Assembly (NCBI GenBank): GCA_014529675.2 | Contig: CP076040.1 | Location: 3,677,894 to 3,741,893 of the forward strand | DNA from: Opitutia bacterium ISCC 52 | Lineage (GTDB): Bacteria; Verrucomicrobiota; Verrucomicrobiia; Opitutales; UBA2995 | DNA: 64,000 nt | Reading direction: 5' to 3' | Shown here: positions 7,831 to 17,614 of the stretch, one piece after another | Numbering within the stretch: position 1 is the stretch's first letter | Layout: each line of letters starts with the position of its first letter | Program-made: the position numbers and the translations under genes | Notes under the pieces: generated by a model | The model's database searches: none | What the model was told of the DNA's origin: nothing | What the model saw: only the letters and a program-made list of their open reading frames with translations

Positions 7831-10008
7831 ATGAAACAGACACACTCAGTTACAGTCGACGGACTCGGAATGACGTTTTCGACCGGCGATATAGCTAAAC
7901 AATCCAGTGGTGCCGTAACCGTTGGGCTTGGCGAAACCAGTCTCTTCGTATGCGCCACCGTGGCCGAAGAACTGCGCCCTGACCAAAATTGGTTTCCACT
8001 AACTGTAGATTATCGCGAAAAATACTCTGCTGCAGGACGCTTTCCTGGTGGCTATTTTAAACGCGAAGGTCGCCCAAGTGAAAAGGAAATCCTAACTTCA
8101 CGCCTTTGCGACCGTCCATTACGTCCGCTTTTCCCGAAGGGTTTCATGAATGAAATCCAGGTTATCGGAATCCTGCTCTCCACCGACTTGGTGAACGACG
8201 CAGACATCCTGATGGTAAACGGAGCTTCAGCCGCAGTATTGATTTCAGACATTCCCTGGAATGGACCTGTAGGATGTATCCGCCTGGCACAAATCGAAGG
8301 TGAATTCGTAGTCAACCCGACGAACGAGCAGCAGTGCGATTCTGACCTCGACCTCATCTATGTAGGAACCGAGACAGAGATGCTCATGATTGAAGGATCT
8401 GCTGATCAACTTCCTGAAGCTCGATTCATCGAAGCATTGGAATTTGCTCAAGAAGCCATCCAACCCATTATCGCAGCTCAACGTGAGCTGGCTAAGATTG
8501 CCGGTAAGGAAAAGCGTGAATTCCCACTCTACAACGTAACAGAAGAAAACCTTCAGTTTGTCCGCGAGCTAATCGCAGACCGTTTGAAGGAAGCAGTTAA
8601 TACTGCGAAGAAATCTGAACGACGTGCAGCTATCAAGGCTCTGAAAGAAGAAGCTGGTGAAGCGATGTTGGAAGCACAAGGGGAAGAAAACTACGAAGCC
8701 AGCCAACTCAACATGGCGATGGAAGTGCTTCAGGAAGAAGTTTATCGTGGGGGTATCCTTAACGACGGTAAACGCGCCGACGGAAGAGCTCCATTGGATC
8801 TTCGCCAAATCACTTGCAAAACTGATATTCTTCCAACGGTTCACGGTTCTTCCGTGTTTACACGTGGAGAAACACAATCACTTGGACTGCTTACCTTGGG
8901 TGGCATGAGCGACGCTCAGTCTCTCGACGCCATCACAGGCGGAAGCAAAGAAAAGTCATTTATCCTACACTATAACTTCCCTCCCTACTCTGTAGGTGAG
9001 ACGGGACGGTTTGGTGTTCCTGGCCGTCGTGAAATCGGTCATGGTGCATTGGCAGAACGTTCACTACTTCCGGTAATCCCGGCAGAAGATGAGTTCCCAT
9101 ACTCCATGCGTATCGTATCCGAAATCATGGAGTCCAATGGATCCACTTCCATGGCTTCTGTTTGTGCCGGTTGTTTAGCGCTCATGGATGCAGGTGTTCC
9201 TATCATCGCTCCAGTAGCCGGTATTTCCACTGGTCTGGTAACCGAAAAAGATGCTGACGGAAACTACACCAAGAAGATCATCATGACCGACATCATCGGT
9301 GACGAAGATCACTTTGGCGATATGGACTTCAAAATCTGTGGTACTCGTGAAGGGATCACTGGATTCCAATTAGACTTGAAGATTAATGGTCTTCCAGCCG
9401 ATGTCATGAGAGAATCGATCGCGCAATCTTTCGATGCGCGGATGAAGATCCTCGATGCTATGGCTGAAGCGATGCCAGAAGCACGTGCGGAAGTTAAGGA
9501 CAACGCTCCTCGTATCCAAACCATCCAAATCGATCCTGAAAAGATCGGCCTGTTGATTGGTCCTGGCGGCAAAAACATCCGTCGCATGACTGAAGTCTCT
9601 GGAGCCAACATCGAAATCGATGACGACAACAGCGGTAAGGTCTATATTTATAGCAATAGCAAACAATCGCTGGAGATCGCCCACAACGAAATCAAGATGC
9701 TCACAGCTGAAATCGAAGTAGGTGAAATCTACCGCGGCACCGTAAAGTCAGTTAAAGACTTCGGTGCATTCGTAGAAGCGCTCCCAGGGAAAGAAGGATT
9801 GGTTCACATTTCTGAACTGGCCGACTTCCGCGTTCGCAAGACCGAGGATGTTGCCAAACTCGGCGACGAGATCTGGGTCAAATGTATCGGTATCGATGAC
9901 AAGGGTCGTGTAAAGCTGAGCCGCAAGGCTGCTATGGCTGAACGTGAAACAGACAACGACAACGATGATTCAGAACCTGAAGAAGAATCAGCGAACGAAG
10001 ACGAGTAA
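7831..10008 (+). CDS. pnp: Polyribonucleotide nucleotidyltransferase
   Basis: 725 residues, the standard PNPase length. It has two RNase PH-like halves (about residues 10-220 and 310-540, the second with '[13 protein letters not shown]' and '[15 protein letters not shown]'), a KH domain with '[13 protein letters not shown]' (about 555-615), an S1 domain '[19 protein letters not shown]' (about 625-695), and an acidic tail rich in Asp, Glu and Asn. It degrades RNA phosphorolytically 3' to 5' and can add tails. The acidic tail may be a docking region for other degradosome parts; this is inference. It is followed at once by a strong terminator. Confidence 0.96.
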   Translation: MKQTHSVTVDGLGMTFSTGDIAKQSSGAVTVGLGETSLFVCATVAEELRPDQNWFPLTVDYREKYSAAGRFPGGYFKREGRPSEKEILTSRLCDRPLRPLFPKGFMNEIQVIGILLSTDLVNDADILMVNGASAAVLISDIPWNGPVGCIRLAQIEGEFVVNPTNEQQCDSDLDLIYVGTETEMLMIEGSADQLPEARFIEALEFAQEAIQPIIAAQRELAKIAGKEKREFPLYNVTEENLQFVRELIADRLKEAVNTAKKSERRAAIKALKEEAGEAMLEAQGEENYEASQLNMAMEVLQEEVYRGGILNDGKRADGRAPLDLRQITCKTDILPTVHGSSVFTRGETQSLGLLTLGGMSDAQSLDAITGGSKEKSFILHYNFPPYSVGETGRFGVPGRREIGHGALAERSLLPVIPAEDEFPYSMRIVSEIMESNGSTSMASVCAGCLALMDAGVPIIAPVAGISTGLVTEKDADGNYTKKIIMTDIIGDEDHFGDMDFKICGTREGITGFQLDLKINGLPADVMRESIAQSFDARMKILDAMAEAMPEARAEVKDNAPRIQTIQIDPEKIGLLIGPGGKNIRRMTEVSGANIEIDDDNSGKVYIYSNSKQSLEIAHNEIKMLTAEIEVGEIYRGTVKSVKDFGAFVEALPGKEGLVHISELADFRVRKTEDVAKLGDEIWVKCIGIDDKGRVKLSRKAAMAERETDNDNDDSEPEEESANEDE

Positions 10009-10029
10009 GTCGCACAGTTATAAGATTTT

Positions 10030-10060
10030 AAAAAAGCCCGCCAATTTGGCGGGCTTTTTT
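10030..10060. terminator. Strong terminator after pnp, possibly bidirectional
   Basis: GCCCGCCA (10036-10043) pairs perfectly with TGGCGGGC (10047-10054), flanked by an A run on the left and a T run on the right. It can therefore terminate pnp on the plus strand and the small minus-strand gene at 10108 on the other. Confidence 0.85.
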
Positions 10061-10107
10061 ATTACGAACTAACAGCAACAAAAATTAGTATTCCGACCGG
10101 GGAAGGG

Positions 10108-10335
10108 TCAGGCTTTCATCTTCTTTACCTTAATAAAGCGGCAGATGCGGTTGGACTTTTCCTCTTCAAAAATTTGATCAAGGAATTCCTCACCTGAAAC
10201 CACGATGAAAGACGAAGGCACTTCCGGGTCGGTTTCGATGGAGACATTCGACTGGTAGGCGCTCGTAGCAAACAGACAAAGACTGGCAAAGCCTGCCGCT
10301 ATAATACGTTTTCCGACCATCGAATTCTTCAACAT
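10108..10335 (-). CDS. Small secreted protein of unknown function
   Basis: 75 residues from the ATG at 10335. An upstream in-frame ATG at 10362 is possible, but its codons contain what looks like the Shine-Dalgarno (GGGAGGGAG). The N-terminus is a plausible signal peptide: basic 'MVGKR', then 'IIAAGFASLCLFATSA'. The rest is short, with an acidic middle ('EEFLDQIFEEEKSN') and a basic end ('RFIKVKKMKA'). I recognise no family. It is divergent from surE and shares the 150-bp gap that contains an 11-bp inverted repeat. It may be a real small gene or chance. Confidence 0.4.
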   Translation of the reverse strand: MLKNSMVGKRIIAAGFASLCLFATSAYQSNVSIETDPEVPSSFIVVSGEEFLDQIFEEEKSNRICRFIKVKKMKA

Positions 10336-10437
10336 GAGATTTAAGTGAAACTCCCTCCCCATAGCACCTCAATCGATTAAGCCTCCCCTACCCCCTATTT
10401 AGGCGTATCCCCCATACCCTTATCAGGGGGTGACGGA

Positions 10438-10477
10438 AGTTTTCTGCATTTTTTCCCATAAATCATTGCAGAAAACT
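10438..10477. promoter_or_regulatory. Long perfect inverted repeat upstream of surE
   Basis: AGTTTTCTGCA (10438-10448) and TGCAGAAAACT (10467-10477) are perfect 11-bp inverse copies 18 bp apart, ending 35 bp before the surE start. A second dyad CCCCCT/AGGGGG (10391-10396, 10425-10430) lies just left of it. No T run follows, so it is not a terminator. It could be a protein-binding site for two dimers or a hairpin in the surE leader. Confidence 0.45.
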
Positions 10478-10512
10478 AATCGCACAGGTGTTTTAAGCAC
10501 ATTTCAACGCCC

Positions 10513-11355
10513 ATGCCTTCCTTTCTAATCACAAACGACGACGGTATTCAGATATACTTCCTCCGATCACTAGCAGCAGCCTTATTGGAATTTGGAGAGG
10601 TCTACGTCGCTGCCCCCAAAAATGAACAAAGCTGGGTAGGGCGTGCCATGTCTCGAAACCGCGACATTGCCGTTCGCAAACTGGAAGATTACCCTGCGAC
10701 CGAAGCCTGGGAGATCGATGGGACACCCAGTGATGCCATCAATATAGCATTGGGCCATTTGATGCCGCATAAGCCAGATGTAGTCGTATCGGGTATCAAC
10801 GTGGGCTGGAACGCCATGGTACCGGTTTTGTATAGTTCAGGAACTGTTGCAGGAGCCCTCGAAGGAGCAAGCTGGGGAATTCCCGCCGTAGCCCTCTCGA
10901 TGTACATCCATGAGGACCATTTTGAAAAAATTAAAGAGGACTCTGTAAACCCTGACGAAAGCGTGCGAAACGGTATCGATATAGCAGCTCAACTTGGAGC
11001 GGAATTCTCCAATACAAAAGTGGGCGAAGCCAATGAGGATAGTGAGGTGTATAACGTAAACTTCCCCATGAGTCCCAAGCTGGATTCTCCTTGGATCGCT
11101 ACCCAACCCGGAAAGATCCATTTCAAGAGTCTATTCCAGAGATATGACGATACCTCTTTTCGGTTTGCGTACGAAGAACGCATGCCAGGTTCGGAGGCAC
11201 GTGAACTACCCAGCGATTACGAGACTTTCCTCAACGGCAATATCAGCCTTTCAGTTCTGAACTTCAATCAGCTCGGTAAACGCTTTTCTCTCGAAAAAAA
11301 AGCTAGTCCACCAATTGACAAGGCAACATGGCCGCATCACGCATTCCATGAATGA
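10513..11355 (+). CDS. surE: 5'-nucleotidase SurE
   Basis: 280 residues, close to the usual 250-270. The hallmark 'ITNDDGIQ' (metal-binding Asp pair, residues 6-13), 'AAPKNEQSWVG' with the metal-ligand serine, 'DGTPSDAINIAL' and 'SGINVGWN' are all present. It is a divalent-metal nucleotidase that removes phosphate from nucleoside monophosphates under stress. It is not beside the usual pcm gene. Its last 53 bp overlap the 3' end of the convergent gene at 11303-12718. The C-terminal ~25 residues, which lie in the overlap, look unlike the family and may have been extended by drift of the stop codon. Confidence 0.88.
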   Translation: MPSFLITNDDGIQIYFLRSLAAALLEFGEVYVAAPKNEQSWVGRAMSRNRDIAVRKLEDYPATEAWEIDGTPSDAINIALGHLMPHKPDVVVSGINVGWNAMVPVLYSSGTVAGALEGASWGIPAVALSMYIHEDHFEKIKEDSVNPDESVRNGIDIAAQLGAEFSNTKVGEANEDSEVYNVNFPMSPKLDSPWIATQPGKIHFKSLFQRYDDTSFRFAYEERMPGSEARELPSDYETFLNGNISLSVLNFNQLGKRFSLEKKASPPIDKATWPHHAFHE

Positions 11356-12718
11356 TCTTTTTGTCAGCTGGACAGAAGGTTGCCAGGATACCAGACAACA
11401 CAGCTTTATCTCCATCGACGAAAAAGTATGGGCATAGGCGAATTCGACCCTGCATAGGAAACGTAGTTTCTGGATCCGCGTAGACTGGATGGGACAATCG
11501 TTGAGGCTTCTGGTATTCTTGAAGCACATGCAGATGGTTGTCACTCATCTCCACCGCTTGTTGAATTCCTTCCGACCAGTCGTCGCGAGAGGAATCACTT
11601 CCTAGAGTCACGCTACGCGCGCCCCAGGCAGTCTCATGGAAGCCACTTATTTTGATAATCAAGTTTCGCTCCTTTTGGGAGGCCTCATTCAGGTCTGTCC
11701 ACTCACGTATCGGGTTTCCTCCTACGAGAGGCCCATCTAATACAGCAGTAGGAGGCAACGGGGTATGGTCCATAACCCAGCTTTTCGGAATAGCTTTCGA
11801 TAGAGCTCGAAACGATCGCTTGGGTAAATGCTCCCGCCAATACTGAGAGAGCATACCATGGTGAAATAAGCCGAGACTCAACTTCTCCTCTTGAAAAGCG
11901 CGCATGGGCGGAGTTAATTCCACCAACTCCTGCTCAAGTGCTTCAAAGAAGTAAGGCAGGGTCTTTAAGTTGGGCAGATCAAAAAGCTCATAAAAGCGAT
12001 AGATCACATCCACCTTCTCGGGATTTCCATCGATAGATACATTCAAGGCTTCACCGAGCGGATATACCTCATCGGGATGAAAACAAAAGACGCGTTTTCC
12101 CAGTTTTTGAAGCTCTTCACACACCCAAACCATTTCAGGGCGGTAAGTCGCAGCTTCATCACTCACCACAATAACAATCATCGGAGCGTGTTTGTCCGGA
12201 GCCTTCGTGGCGAGTGCCTTATAGAATCCAGAGAGCATCGCATCCTTATCTCCAATGATTTGGTCGCTCACATCAGAGTAGAGTCGGTTTAAGAAGGCGG
12301 TCAGGCCAATACCTCCAGGAACTGAATCGATTTCAGTGAGCGCAAAGCCATCTTCAGTGACCAAAAGATCCGGTCGAATAACAGAAGGCAATTGACCACG
12401 AGTTACTTTACAACGTCCGTGCTTGATCAGGTGATGCGGCTTACCTCGGTCCAAGTAATCTGCCACCCAGGGAGCTATCAGATTCTTATTCCGGAGGAGA
12501 TTCTTTCCTTCAGTGCAGCGAAGATAAAGCGTTTCTAGGGCTTTGTGAAAATCGAGACACGCTTGCCCCAGAGTTTCAATCTCACGCAACTGGTTCTGAG
12601 TAATCGGCCAAGCGTGAGGGGATAGTTTCCAGGTCTTGTCCTCGAATAGTGGAGTCTGCTCAAAGGTTTCTTTGAGATGCTCGAATGAGTGACCGCTTTG
12701 TTCCAAGGGAGTGGTCAT
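11303..12718 (-). CDS. Conserved protein, circularly permuted ATP-grasp-like; function unknown
   Basis: 471 residues. The segment 'IRPDLLVTEDGFALTEIDS' followed by 'VPGGIGLTAFLNRLY' (about residues 113-150) resembles the nucleotide/metal-binding core of circularly permuted ATP-grasp or glutathionylspermidine-synthase-like proteins. Later parts have 'IIKISGFHETAWGARSV', 'VLQEYQKP' and 'GRIRLCPYFF', also compatible with an ATP-grasp fold in which Glu/Arg/Asn coordinate ATP-Mg. The ligated substrate is unknown. It stops 3 bp into the prfB side (start 12718, prfB stop at 12722), so it is probably co-transcribed downstream of prfB. Family assignment is tentative. Confidence 0.5.
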   Translation of the reverse strand: MTTPLEQSGHSFEHLKETFEQTPLFEDKTWKLSPHAWPITQNQLREIETLGQACLDFHKALETLYLRCTEGKNLLRNKNLIAPWVADYLDRGKPHHLIKHGRCKVTRGQLPSVIRPDLLVTEDGFALTEIDSVPGGIGLTAFLNRLYSDVSDQIIGDKDAMLSGFYKALATKAPDKHAPMIVIVVSDEAATYRPEMVWVCEELQKLGKRVFCFHPDEVYPLGEALNVSIDGNPEKVDVIYRFYELFDLPNLKTLPYFFEALEQELVELTPPMRAFQEEKLSLGLFHHGMLSQYWREHLPKRSFRALSKAIPKSWVMDHTPLPPTAVLDGPLVGGNPIREWTDLNEASQKERNLIIKISGFHETAWGARSVTLGSDSSRDDWSEGIQQAVEMSDNHLHVLQEYQKPQRLSHPVYADPETTFPMQGRIRLCPYFFVDGDKAVLSGILATFCPADKKIIHGMRDAAMLPCQLVD

Positions 12719-12721
12719 TTA

Positions 12722-13865
12722 TCAATCCTCCATCTGAATGTCCTTATTGCGCGTAGTCGGACAACCGGCACGCAACCAACTATAGATAAATCGATTAATA
12801 TCCCCATCCATGACTCCTTTAATATCGGAAGTATCTACACCTGTTCGCAAGTCCTTAACCATCTGGTAGGGCTGAAATACATAACTACGGATTTGATTGC
12901 CCCAGCCGATTTCACCTTTCTCGCCATAGAACTTATCCAACTCAGCCCGCTTTTCATCCTGTTCTTTTTCATAAACTCGGGACTTTAGCATGCCCATGGC
13001 AGTGGCGCGGTTTTTATGCTGTGAACGACCATTTTGGCAGGTAACAACAATTCCAGTTGGAATGTGAGTTAAACGAATGGCTGACTCAGTCTTATTAACG
13101 TGCTGCCCTCCTGCACCACTCGCTCGGTATGTGTCTTCGCGTAAATCCTCTTTTCTGAGTTCAATACCTACATCGTCGACAATCTCGGCGATCACATCCA
13201 CTGAACAGAAAGAGGTGTGCCTTTTCTTATTGGAGTCGAACGGAGAAATCCGAACCAAACGATGCACGCCCCGTTCGGCTTTGGCATATCCATACGCATT
13301 CAATCCGGAGATCATCATCGTAACACGACTTAATCCCGCCTCTTCACCCTGCTGCATATCCTGAACGTCAACAGTATAACCATTCCGCTCAGCCCAGCGA
13401 GTATACATACGATAAAGCATTTCAGCCCAATCACAGGATTCAGTTCCTCCTGCTCCTGAGTGAATGGTCAGGAATGCATTACTATTATCATGTGGACCAT
13501 TGAGGAACGAAGCGATCTCCAGCTCTTCCAGTTCCGTGAGTAGAGTTTCAACCGTTGAGAGAAGCTCTTTTGAAAATTCTCCATCCTCGTCGGCTTCCTC
13601 CTCATCAACCAGTTCGGCAATGGCATTGAGATCTTCGAGTTTGGCGTTGTAGGCGACGATTCCACTTATCGCACGTTTGAGAACATTCATGTCGGCGACT
13701 GTTTTCTGCGCGGTTTCCTGGTTATCCCAAAAACCCGGTTCAGCCATAGTCGCTTCCATAGAAGCTACCGAAGCTTGTTTTCCTTCTACGTCAAAGATAC
13801 CTCCAAAGATAACCGCCACGTTTGTTAATCTCTTCTATCTTGCTACGTGTTTCAGGAGTAATCAT
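12722..13865 (-). CDS. prfB: Peptide chain release factor 2, made by +1 programmed frameshift
   Basis: The gene begins at the ATG at 13865 with a 24-codon first frame (MITPETRSK...GGYLWRYL) that ends at TGA 13793-13791. A +1 shift continues as '[12 protein letters not shown]' to the stop at 12722, giving about 380 residues. The large frame alone would start from a GTG at 13819 and lack a proper N-terminus. RF2 identity is shown by the codon-recognition 'SPF' in '[10 protein letters not shown]' (UGA/UAA reading) and the peptidyl-hydrolysis 'GAGGQHVN'. It releases peptides at UGA and UAA. It is divergent from the RibD-like gene at 13961. Confidence 0.93.
13790..13806 (-). promoter_or_regulatory. 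prfB +1 recoding signal
   Basis: Read on the minus strand the site is TTGGAGGTATCTTTGAC. A Shine-Dalgarno-like GGAGGT sits directly before AT-CTT-TGA-C. This is the same arrangement and spacing as the classical release factor 2 autoregulatory site: the internal Shine-Dalgarno strains the ribosome, and slow UGA decoding when RF2 is scarce lets it slip from CTT to TTT and then read GAC. Confidence 0.92.
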
Positions 13866-13960
13866 AAGAAACTGAAAGATAAGAACTCCCAGCCTATTGC
13901 AAGCCCGAACACCTTTTCTTTCCCTTGCTGCCTTCAAGACAGCCATCAAGCTACCGAGAC

Positions 13961-14503
13961 ATGGAAATAATCGCCATAGCGGCCATGTCCCTCGATGGTT
14001 TTATTACTCAGGGTGATGAACCTGGAACTGCGTTCACCTCCCAGGAGGACAAAGACTGGTTTGGGAAAACAATGAGCGAATTCCCCATCAAGGTTTTGGG
14101 GAGAAAAACCTTCGAAGTCTCCAAAGATTTTATCTTGGCCCATTCACAAGCGAGTGGACCAGGATTGCGAGTCGTGATGACCCGGGATCCTACAAACTTC
14201 AGAGACTGCTATATTCCTGATCGCCTTGAATTTAAAGACAGTTCGGTGGATGAGATCGTTGCGTCTTTGAAGCAGCGACCATTGACCGATTCGAGGGTAG
14301 CCGTTCTAGGAGGAGGAGCCGTCTACAGTGCATTTTTAAACGCAGGACTGCTTGATGAATTCTGGATCACCCTTGAGCCTCAGCTCTTCGGATCCGGCAC
14401 GCCCATCGCCACAGAGCCATCTCTCGCTACACTAACGTTGAAAGAATCCATTCAATTGGGCCCTTCCACCCTACTCTTGAAGTACAAATGCGCTAAATCA
14501 TGA
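13961..14503 (+). CDS. Dihydrofolate reductase / RibD C-terminal-like oxidoreductase
   Basis: 180 residues from the ATG at 13961; an upstream in-frame ATG at 13925 adds only a basic, non-homologous tail. The pattern '[17 protein letters not shown]' at the N-terminus, '[11 protein letters not shown]' and '[27 protein letters not shown]' is that of the RibD C-terminal/DHFR-like NADPH-dependent reductases, with the glycine-rich 'LGGG' as the nucleotide-binding turn. Members of this group reduce small molecules such as pyrimidines or pteridines; the substrate here is unknown. Its 3' end overlaps the convergent cysH by 11 bp. Confidence 0.75.
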   Translation: MEIIAIAAMSLDGFITQGDEPGTAFTSQEDKDWFGKTMSEFPIKVLGRKTFEVSKDFILAHSQASGPGLRVVMTRDPTNFRDCYIPDRLEFKDSSVDEIVASLKQRPLTDSRVAVLGGGAVYSAFLNAGLLDEFWITLEPQLFGSGTPIATEPSLATLTLKESIQLGPSTLLLKYKCAKS

Positions 14504-15236
14504 AGTCCGACTGACCGGACAATTCATGCAATCCACACTCACGCTTCTGACCATTGAATCGTGTTTCCTCGGCCGTCATACCTTCTAACAGTCGGGAAGT
14601 ACTATGCTTATCTCCGATGGAAACATACCCCTGCTCCCACAATGGATGATATGACAGATTGTTGTTGGTCAGATACTGATAGATCTCCCGGTCAGTCCAA
14701 TCAATGATCGGATGAACCTTGGTGATGTTGCCCTGCTTCATAACCACGTCCAAATGCTTGCGGGTAGACGATTGCTCACGGCGCAACCCAGCCAACCAGC
14801 CCTTGGCATTGAAATCCACCAAGGCACGATTCATGGGCTCCACCTTGTTCATAAGATTGTACTGGGCCAAAGCTTCCTCACCTTGCTCCCAGCGCTTTCC
14901 ATAAATGGCTTCCTGCCGGGCAGCGCTCATCAATGGCTGATAGACGTGCAAGTTGAGATTCAGCTTTTCCTTCAGAGAATCAACAAATTGGTATGTTTCG
15001 GGAAACATATACCCCGTATCAACCATGATAATCGGAACCTGCGGCGCTGCCACCGATACCATATGAAGCATCACCGCCGACTGAGCGCCAAAGCTGGTAC
15101 TCATGATCAACCGATCCCCAAACTGGTCCACCGCCCAACGAATACGCTCCTGGGCGCTGGAATCCTCCAAGGGATTGCTAGCTGGATCGACTTCGGTCAC
15201 TGATTTAGTGTTTTTGACTGGTAGAGCCTGGTTCAC
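14493..15236 (-). CDS. cysH: Phosphoadenylyl-sulfate (PAPS) reductase
   Basis: 247 residues, the usual length. The PP-loop '[14 protein letters not shown]' (about residues 45-58), '[16 protein letters not shown]', '[11 protein letters not shown]' and the C-terminal 'RECGLHE' are the CysH signature. The only cysteine of the active-site region is in ECGLH; the paired cysteines that hold a 4Fe-4S cluster in APS reductases are absent, so this should be the cluster-free, thioredoxin-dependent PAPS type. It reduces PAPS to sulfite in assimilatory sulfate reduction. No other sulfate assimilation gene lies in the window. Confidence 0.88.
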   Translation of the reverse strand: MNQALPVKNTKSVTEVDPASNPLEDSSAQERIRWAVDQFGDRLIMSTSFGAQSAVMLHMVSVAAPQVPIIMVDTGYMFPETYQFVDSLKEKLNLNLHVYQPLMSAARQEAIYGKRWEQGEEALAQYNLMNKVEPMNRALVDFNAKGWLAGLRREQSSTRKHLDVVMKQGNITKVHPIIDWTDREIYQYLTNNNLSYHPLWEQGYVSIGDKHSTSRLLEGMTAEETRFNGQKRECGLHELSGQSDFMI

Positions 15237-15271
15237 TGTTATTCTTTAGTTTTTTAGGTAATAAAGTAATA

Positions 15272-15291
15272 AATAGCCCTATTTGGCTATT
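15272..15291. terminator. Hairpin between metal ATPase and cysH, weak terminator candidate
   Basis: AATAGCC (15272-15278) pairs with GGCTATT (15285-15291) around a 6-base loop, in a very AT-rich 88-bp gap. On the minus strand the stem is followed by TATTTATTACTTTATT rather than a clean T run, so it may end the ATPase transcript only weakly. Confidence 0.35.
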
Positions 15292-15325
15292 AACAACCTC
15301 ATAGTGCATGTTTTTAAGGTCCTTT

Positions 15326-17572
15326 TTACTGCTCGCTTGAGACCAGTAATCGCAGGCTATTCAGGCAGACAACCACTGTGCTACCCTCATGGGCAAGAAC
15401 GCCTATCGTTAAAGGAATCAGGCCAAATAAAGCCGCTCCAGCCATGAGAACAACCGTTCCAAGAGAAATGACCAGATTCTGCTTAATAATGCGCTTGGCT
15501 TTACAACTGAGCTGAAATGCGGTGAGGAACTTCTCAATCTTGTCATTCATGAGAACGACTTCACTCTGCTCGAGCGCGGCATCACTTCCCCGAGCACCCA
15601 TAGAAACCGCTACATAAGCAGCTGCCAGGCTGGGAGCGTCGTTCACTCCATCACCGACCATGGCTACCTTGTTACCTGCTTCTGTTAGCTCGGTGATGAT
15701 TTGGACTTTATCTTCGGGCATTAAACCGCTTCTGACTTCCTGGACTCCGATTTCCTGCCCGACCGCTTCGGCCGCGCTGCGACGATCTCCAGTTAGCATG
15801 AGCGTTTTGAGTCCCAGAGCCTTAAGTTTTTTCAAGGTATCCCCCGAATGCTCGCGAATCTTGTCCTCGAGCAGAATCCTTCCAATCAAGTCTTTCTGAA
15901 ATACCCACACTTCAGTCACCGAAGGCGGTGGTTCTTCCACATGCTCGATCCAGTCTGCGAGAGGTCCATCTGCCATCAACTCTCGTCGACCTAGAAAGAT
16001 GGATTCGTCCTCAACTTGACCGCGAAGCCCCCGCCCACTGACCGATTGAAAATCTTCAACTGGGATCGCATTAAGCCCCTTCTTTTTACCGTGGCTCACA
16101 ATGGCACGGGCAATCGGATGGTTAGACTGCATTTCTAAGCTATAAGCTCGTTGTAGAACTGCTTCCTCTTTGCCCGCCGGAAAGCTCTCTACATCTCGAA
16201 CAGCTAATTCACCTTGGGTGAGCGTACCGGTTTTATCCATGGCAACAACATCCACCTCGGCCAATTTCTCAATCGCCGCCCCACCCCGAAATAGAATCCC
16301 CTTTCGAGCTCCCCAGGCAATGGCCGCCAAAATGGCTGAGGGAATGGAGAGCACTAAGGCACACGGACTAGCGACCACAAGAAAAGTCATCGCCCTGTAA
16401 AAGGCGGACAAGGAACTTTCAGTATTTTTATAGAGTGGAAGATCCAACACCAACCATGAGAACAAAAAGAAGGCCAAGGTGATGCCTAAGATAAGGTAAG
16501 TGTAGCCCGTCCCAAACTTGTCAGTAAATCGTTGGCTCGGGGCTTTTAGGTGCTGCGCGTCCTGGATAAGGCGGACAATTTTCTGCAGAGAACTTTCCGT
16601 CGCCTTTCTCAGAACTCGCACCTGAACCGCCCCCCAAAGATTCAGAGTACCGCTATATACGACGTCACCCTTCAACTTTTCAACGGGGGTCGCTTCCCCG
16701 GTAAGGTTGGACTCGTCTGAGGCCGTCTTACCCGAAACCACTTCCCCATCTACGGGAAACAGTTCATCCGGTTTTACGGCAATAGTCATTCCCGGTTCTA
16801 CCGACTCAATGGGCTTAATGGACGCCTCACCCTCTTCGTCTAAAACCGTCGCCGTTTTCGGGGCAGCCTTGGTTAAAGAATCAATTTCTCTATACGTACG
16901 GTGCTCAGCAAATTCTTCCAGCGCACCCGACAATGAAAACAGAAATAGAAGAAGCGCACCCTCGGCCCATGAGCCTATGCTAACCGCGCCCAAAGCGACC
17001 GCCAGCATGAGAAAATGAATGTCGACTTGGCCACGCTTGAGATTCTCGAAGGTGTCCAAAGCGGCATCCCAGCCTCCAGAAACAATGGCCAGACCATACA
17101 ATAGGTAGCCAAGCCAAGAGGGAGTCGCTTCCCAAAACCCAAGCCCAAAGGCTGAGATTAGAAACACCCCACAGGTCCCAGCCAGCACCGCTAATAACTT
17201 CCACTCTTCCTCCGTTTCATCACCCTCATCTTCGGACGGCCAATCATATTCTTTCCAGGTCCAAAGAGATCGCACAGCAGGACACTGAGTCTTCTCCAAC
17301 ACGGTCTGATCCGATTCAGTCCTGAGCCAAAGCCCTTCGGCTGGGAAACGGGATTCGATTCCCGACCGGGCTTTCATTTGACGTTCCACGCCATTGAGCA
17401 GTTCACGTAAGGCTGACTCGATCTCATCCAATTCCCCCTTTCCAAAGGTGGCCACAGATACAGTGTGGGATTCAGGGCTAATACGAATGGCCTGCACGTC
17501 CTCTTGGTCGCGCAGGAAGGTCCTCAGATCTTCCATCCAGGATGATTTACACTTACCTCCTTTTTCAGCCAT
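15326..17572 (-). CDS. P1B-4-type heavy-metal transporting ATPase
   Basis: About 748 residues from the ATG at 17572; a TTG at 17608 would put the start only 6 bp from a palindromic operator. Order: a short degenerate HMA-like N-domain with one Cys ('GGKCKSSW') instead of CxxC, an acidic stretch ('SEDEGDETEEE'), transmembrane helices, 'TGEATPVEK', the transmembrane metal motif 'SPCAL', the phosphorylation motif 'DKTGTLT', 'NHPIA', 'GDGVNDAPSLA' and the last-helix 'HEGSTVVV'. SPC plus HEGST defines subgroup P1B-4, whose known members export Co, Fe(II), Zn or Ni. With the Fur/PerR-like palindrome upstream, iron or peroxide-linked metal efflux is my preferred guess. Confidence 0.85.
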   Translation of the reverse strand: MAEKGGKCKSSWMEDLRTFLRDQEDVQAIRISPESHTVSVATFGKGELDEIESALRELLNGVERQMKARSGIESRFPAEGLWLRTESDQTVLEKTQCPAVRSLWTWKEYDWPSEDEGDETEEEWKLLAVLAGTCGVFLISAFGLGFWEATPSWLGYLLYGLAIVSGGWDAALDTFENLKRGQVDIHFLMLAVALGAVSIGSWAEGALLLFLFSLSGALEEFAEHRTYREIDSLTKAAPKTATVLDEEGEASIKPIESVEPGMTIAVKPDELFPVDGEVVSGKTASDESNLTGEATPVEKLKGDVVYSGTLNLWGAVQVRVLRKATESSLQKIVRLIQDAQHLKAPSQRFTDKFGTGYTYLILGITLAFFLFSWLVLDLPLYKNTESSLSAFYRAMTFLVVASPCALVLSIPSAILAAIAWGARKGILFRGGAAIEKLAEVDVVAMDKTGTLTQGELAVRDVESFPAGKEEAVLQRAYSLEMQSNHPIARAIVSHGKKKGLNAIPVEDFQSVSGRGLRGQVEDESIFLGRRELMADGPLADWIEHVEEPPPSVTEVWVFQKDLIGRILLEDKIREHSGDTLKKLKALGLKTLMLTGDRRSAAEAVGQEIGVQEVRSGLMPEDKVQIITELTEAGNKVAMVGDGVNDAPSLAAAYVAVSMGARGSDAALEQSEVVLMNDKIEKFLTAFQLSCKAKRIIKQNLVISLGTVVLMAGAALFGLIPLTIGVLAHEGSTVVVCLNSLRLLVSSEQ

Positions 17573-17614
17573 TGGAAGAAAGGGTGAAGGGACTCTAAAA
17601 ACAATCAATCCAAT

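Noticed and set aside
12722-13819. prfB starting at the GTG at 13819
   Set aside because: The conserved recoding site and the 24-codon first frame from the ATG at 13865 explain the N-terminus better.
14712-15203. 163-codon plus-strand open frame over cysH
   Set aside because: It is opposite the well-conserved CysH frame; composition is that of a shadow.
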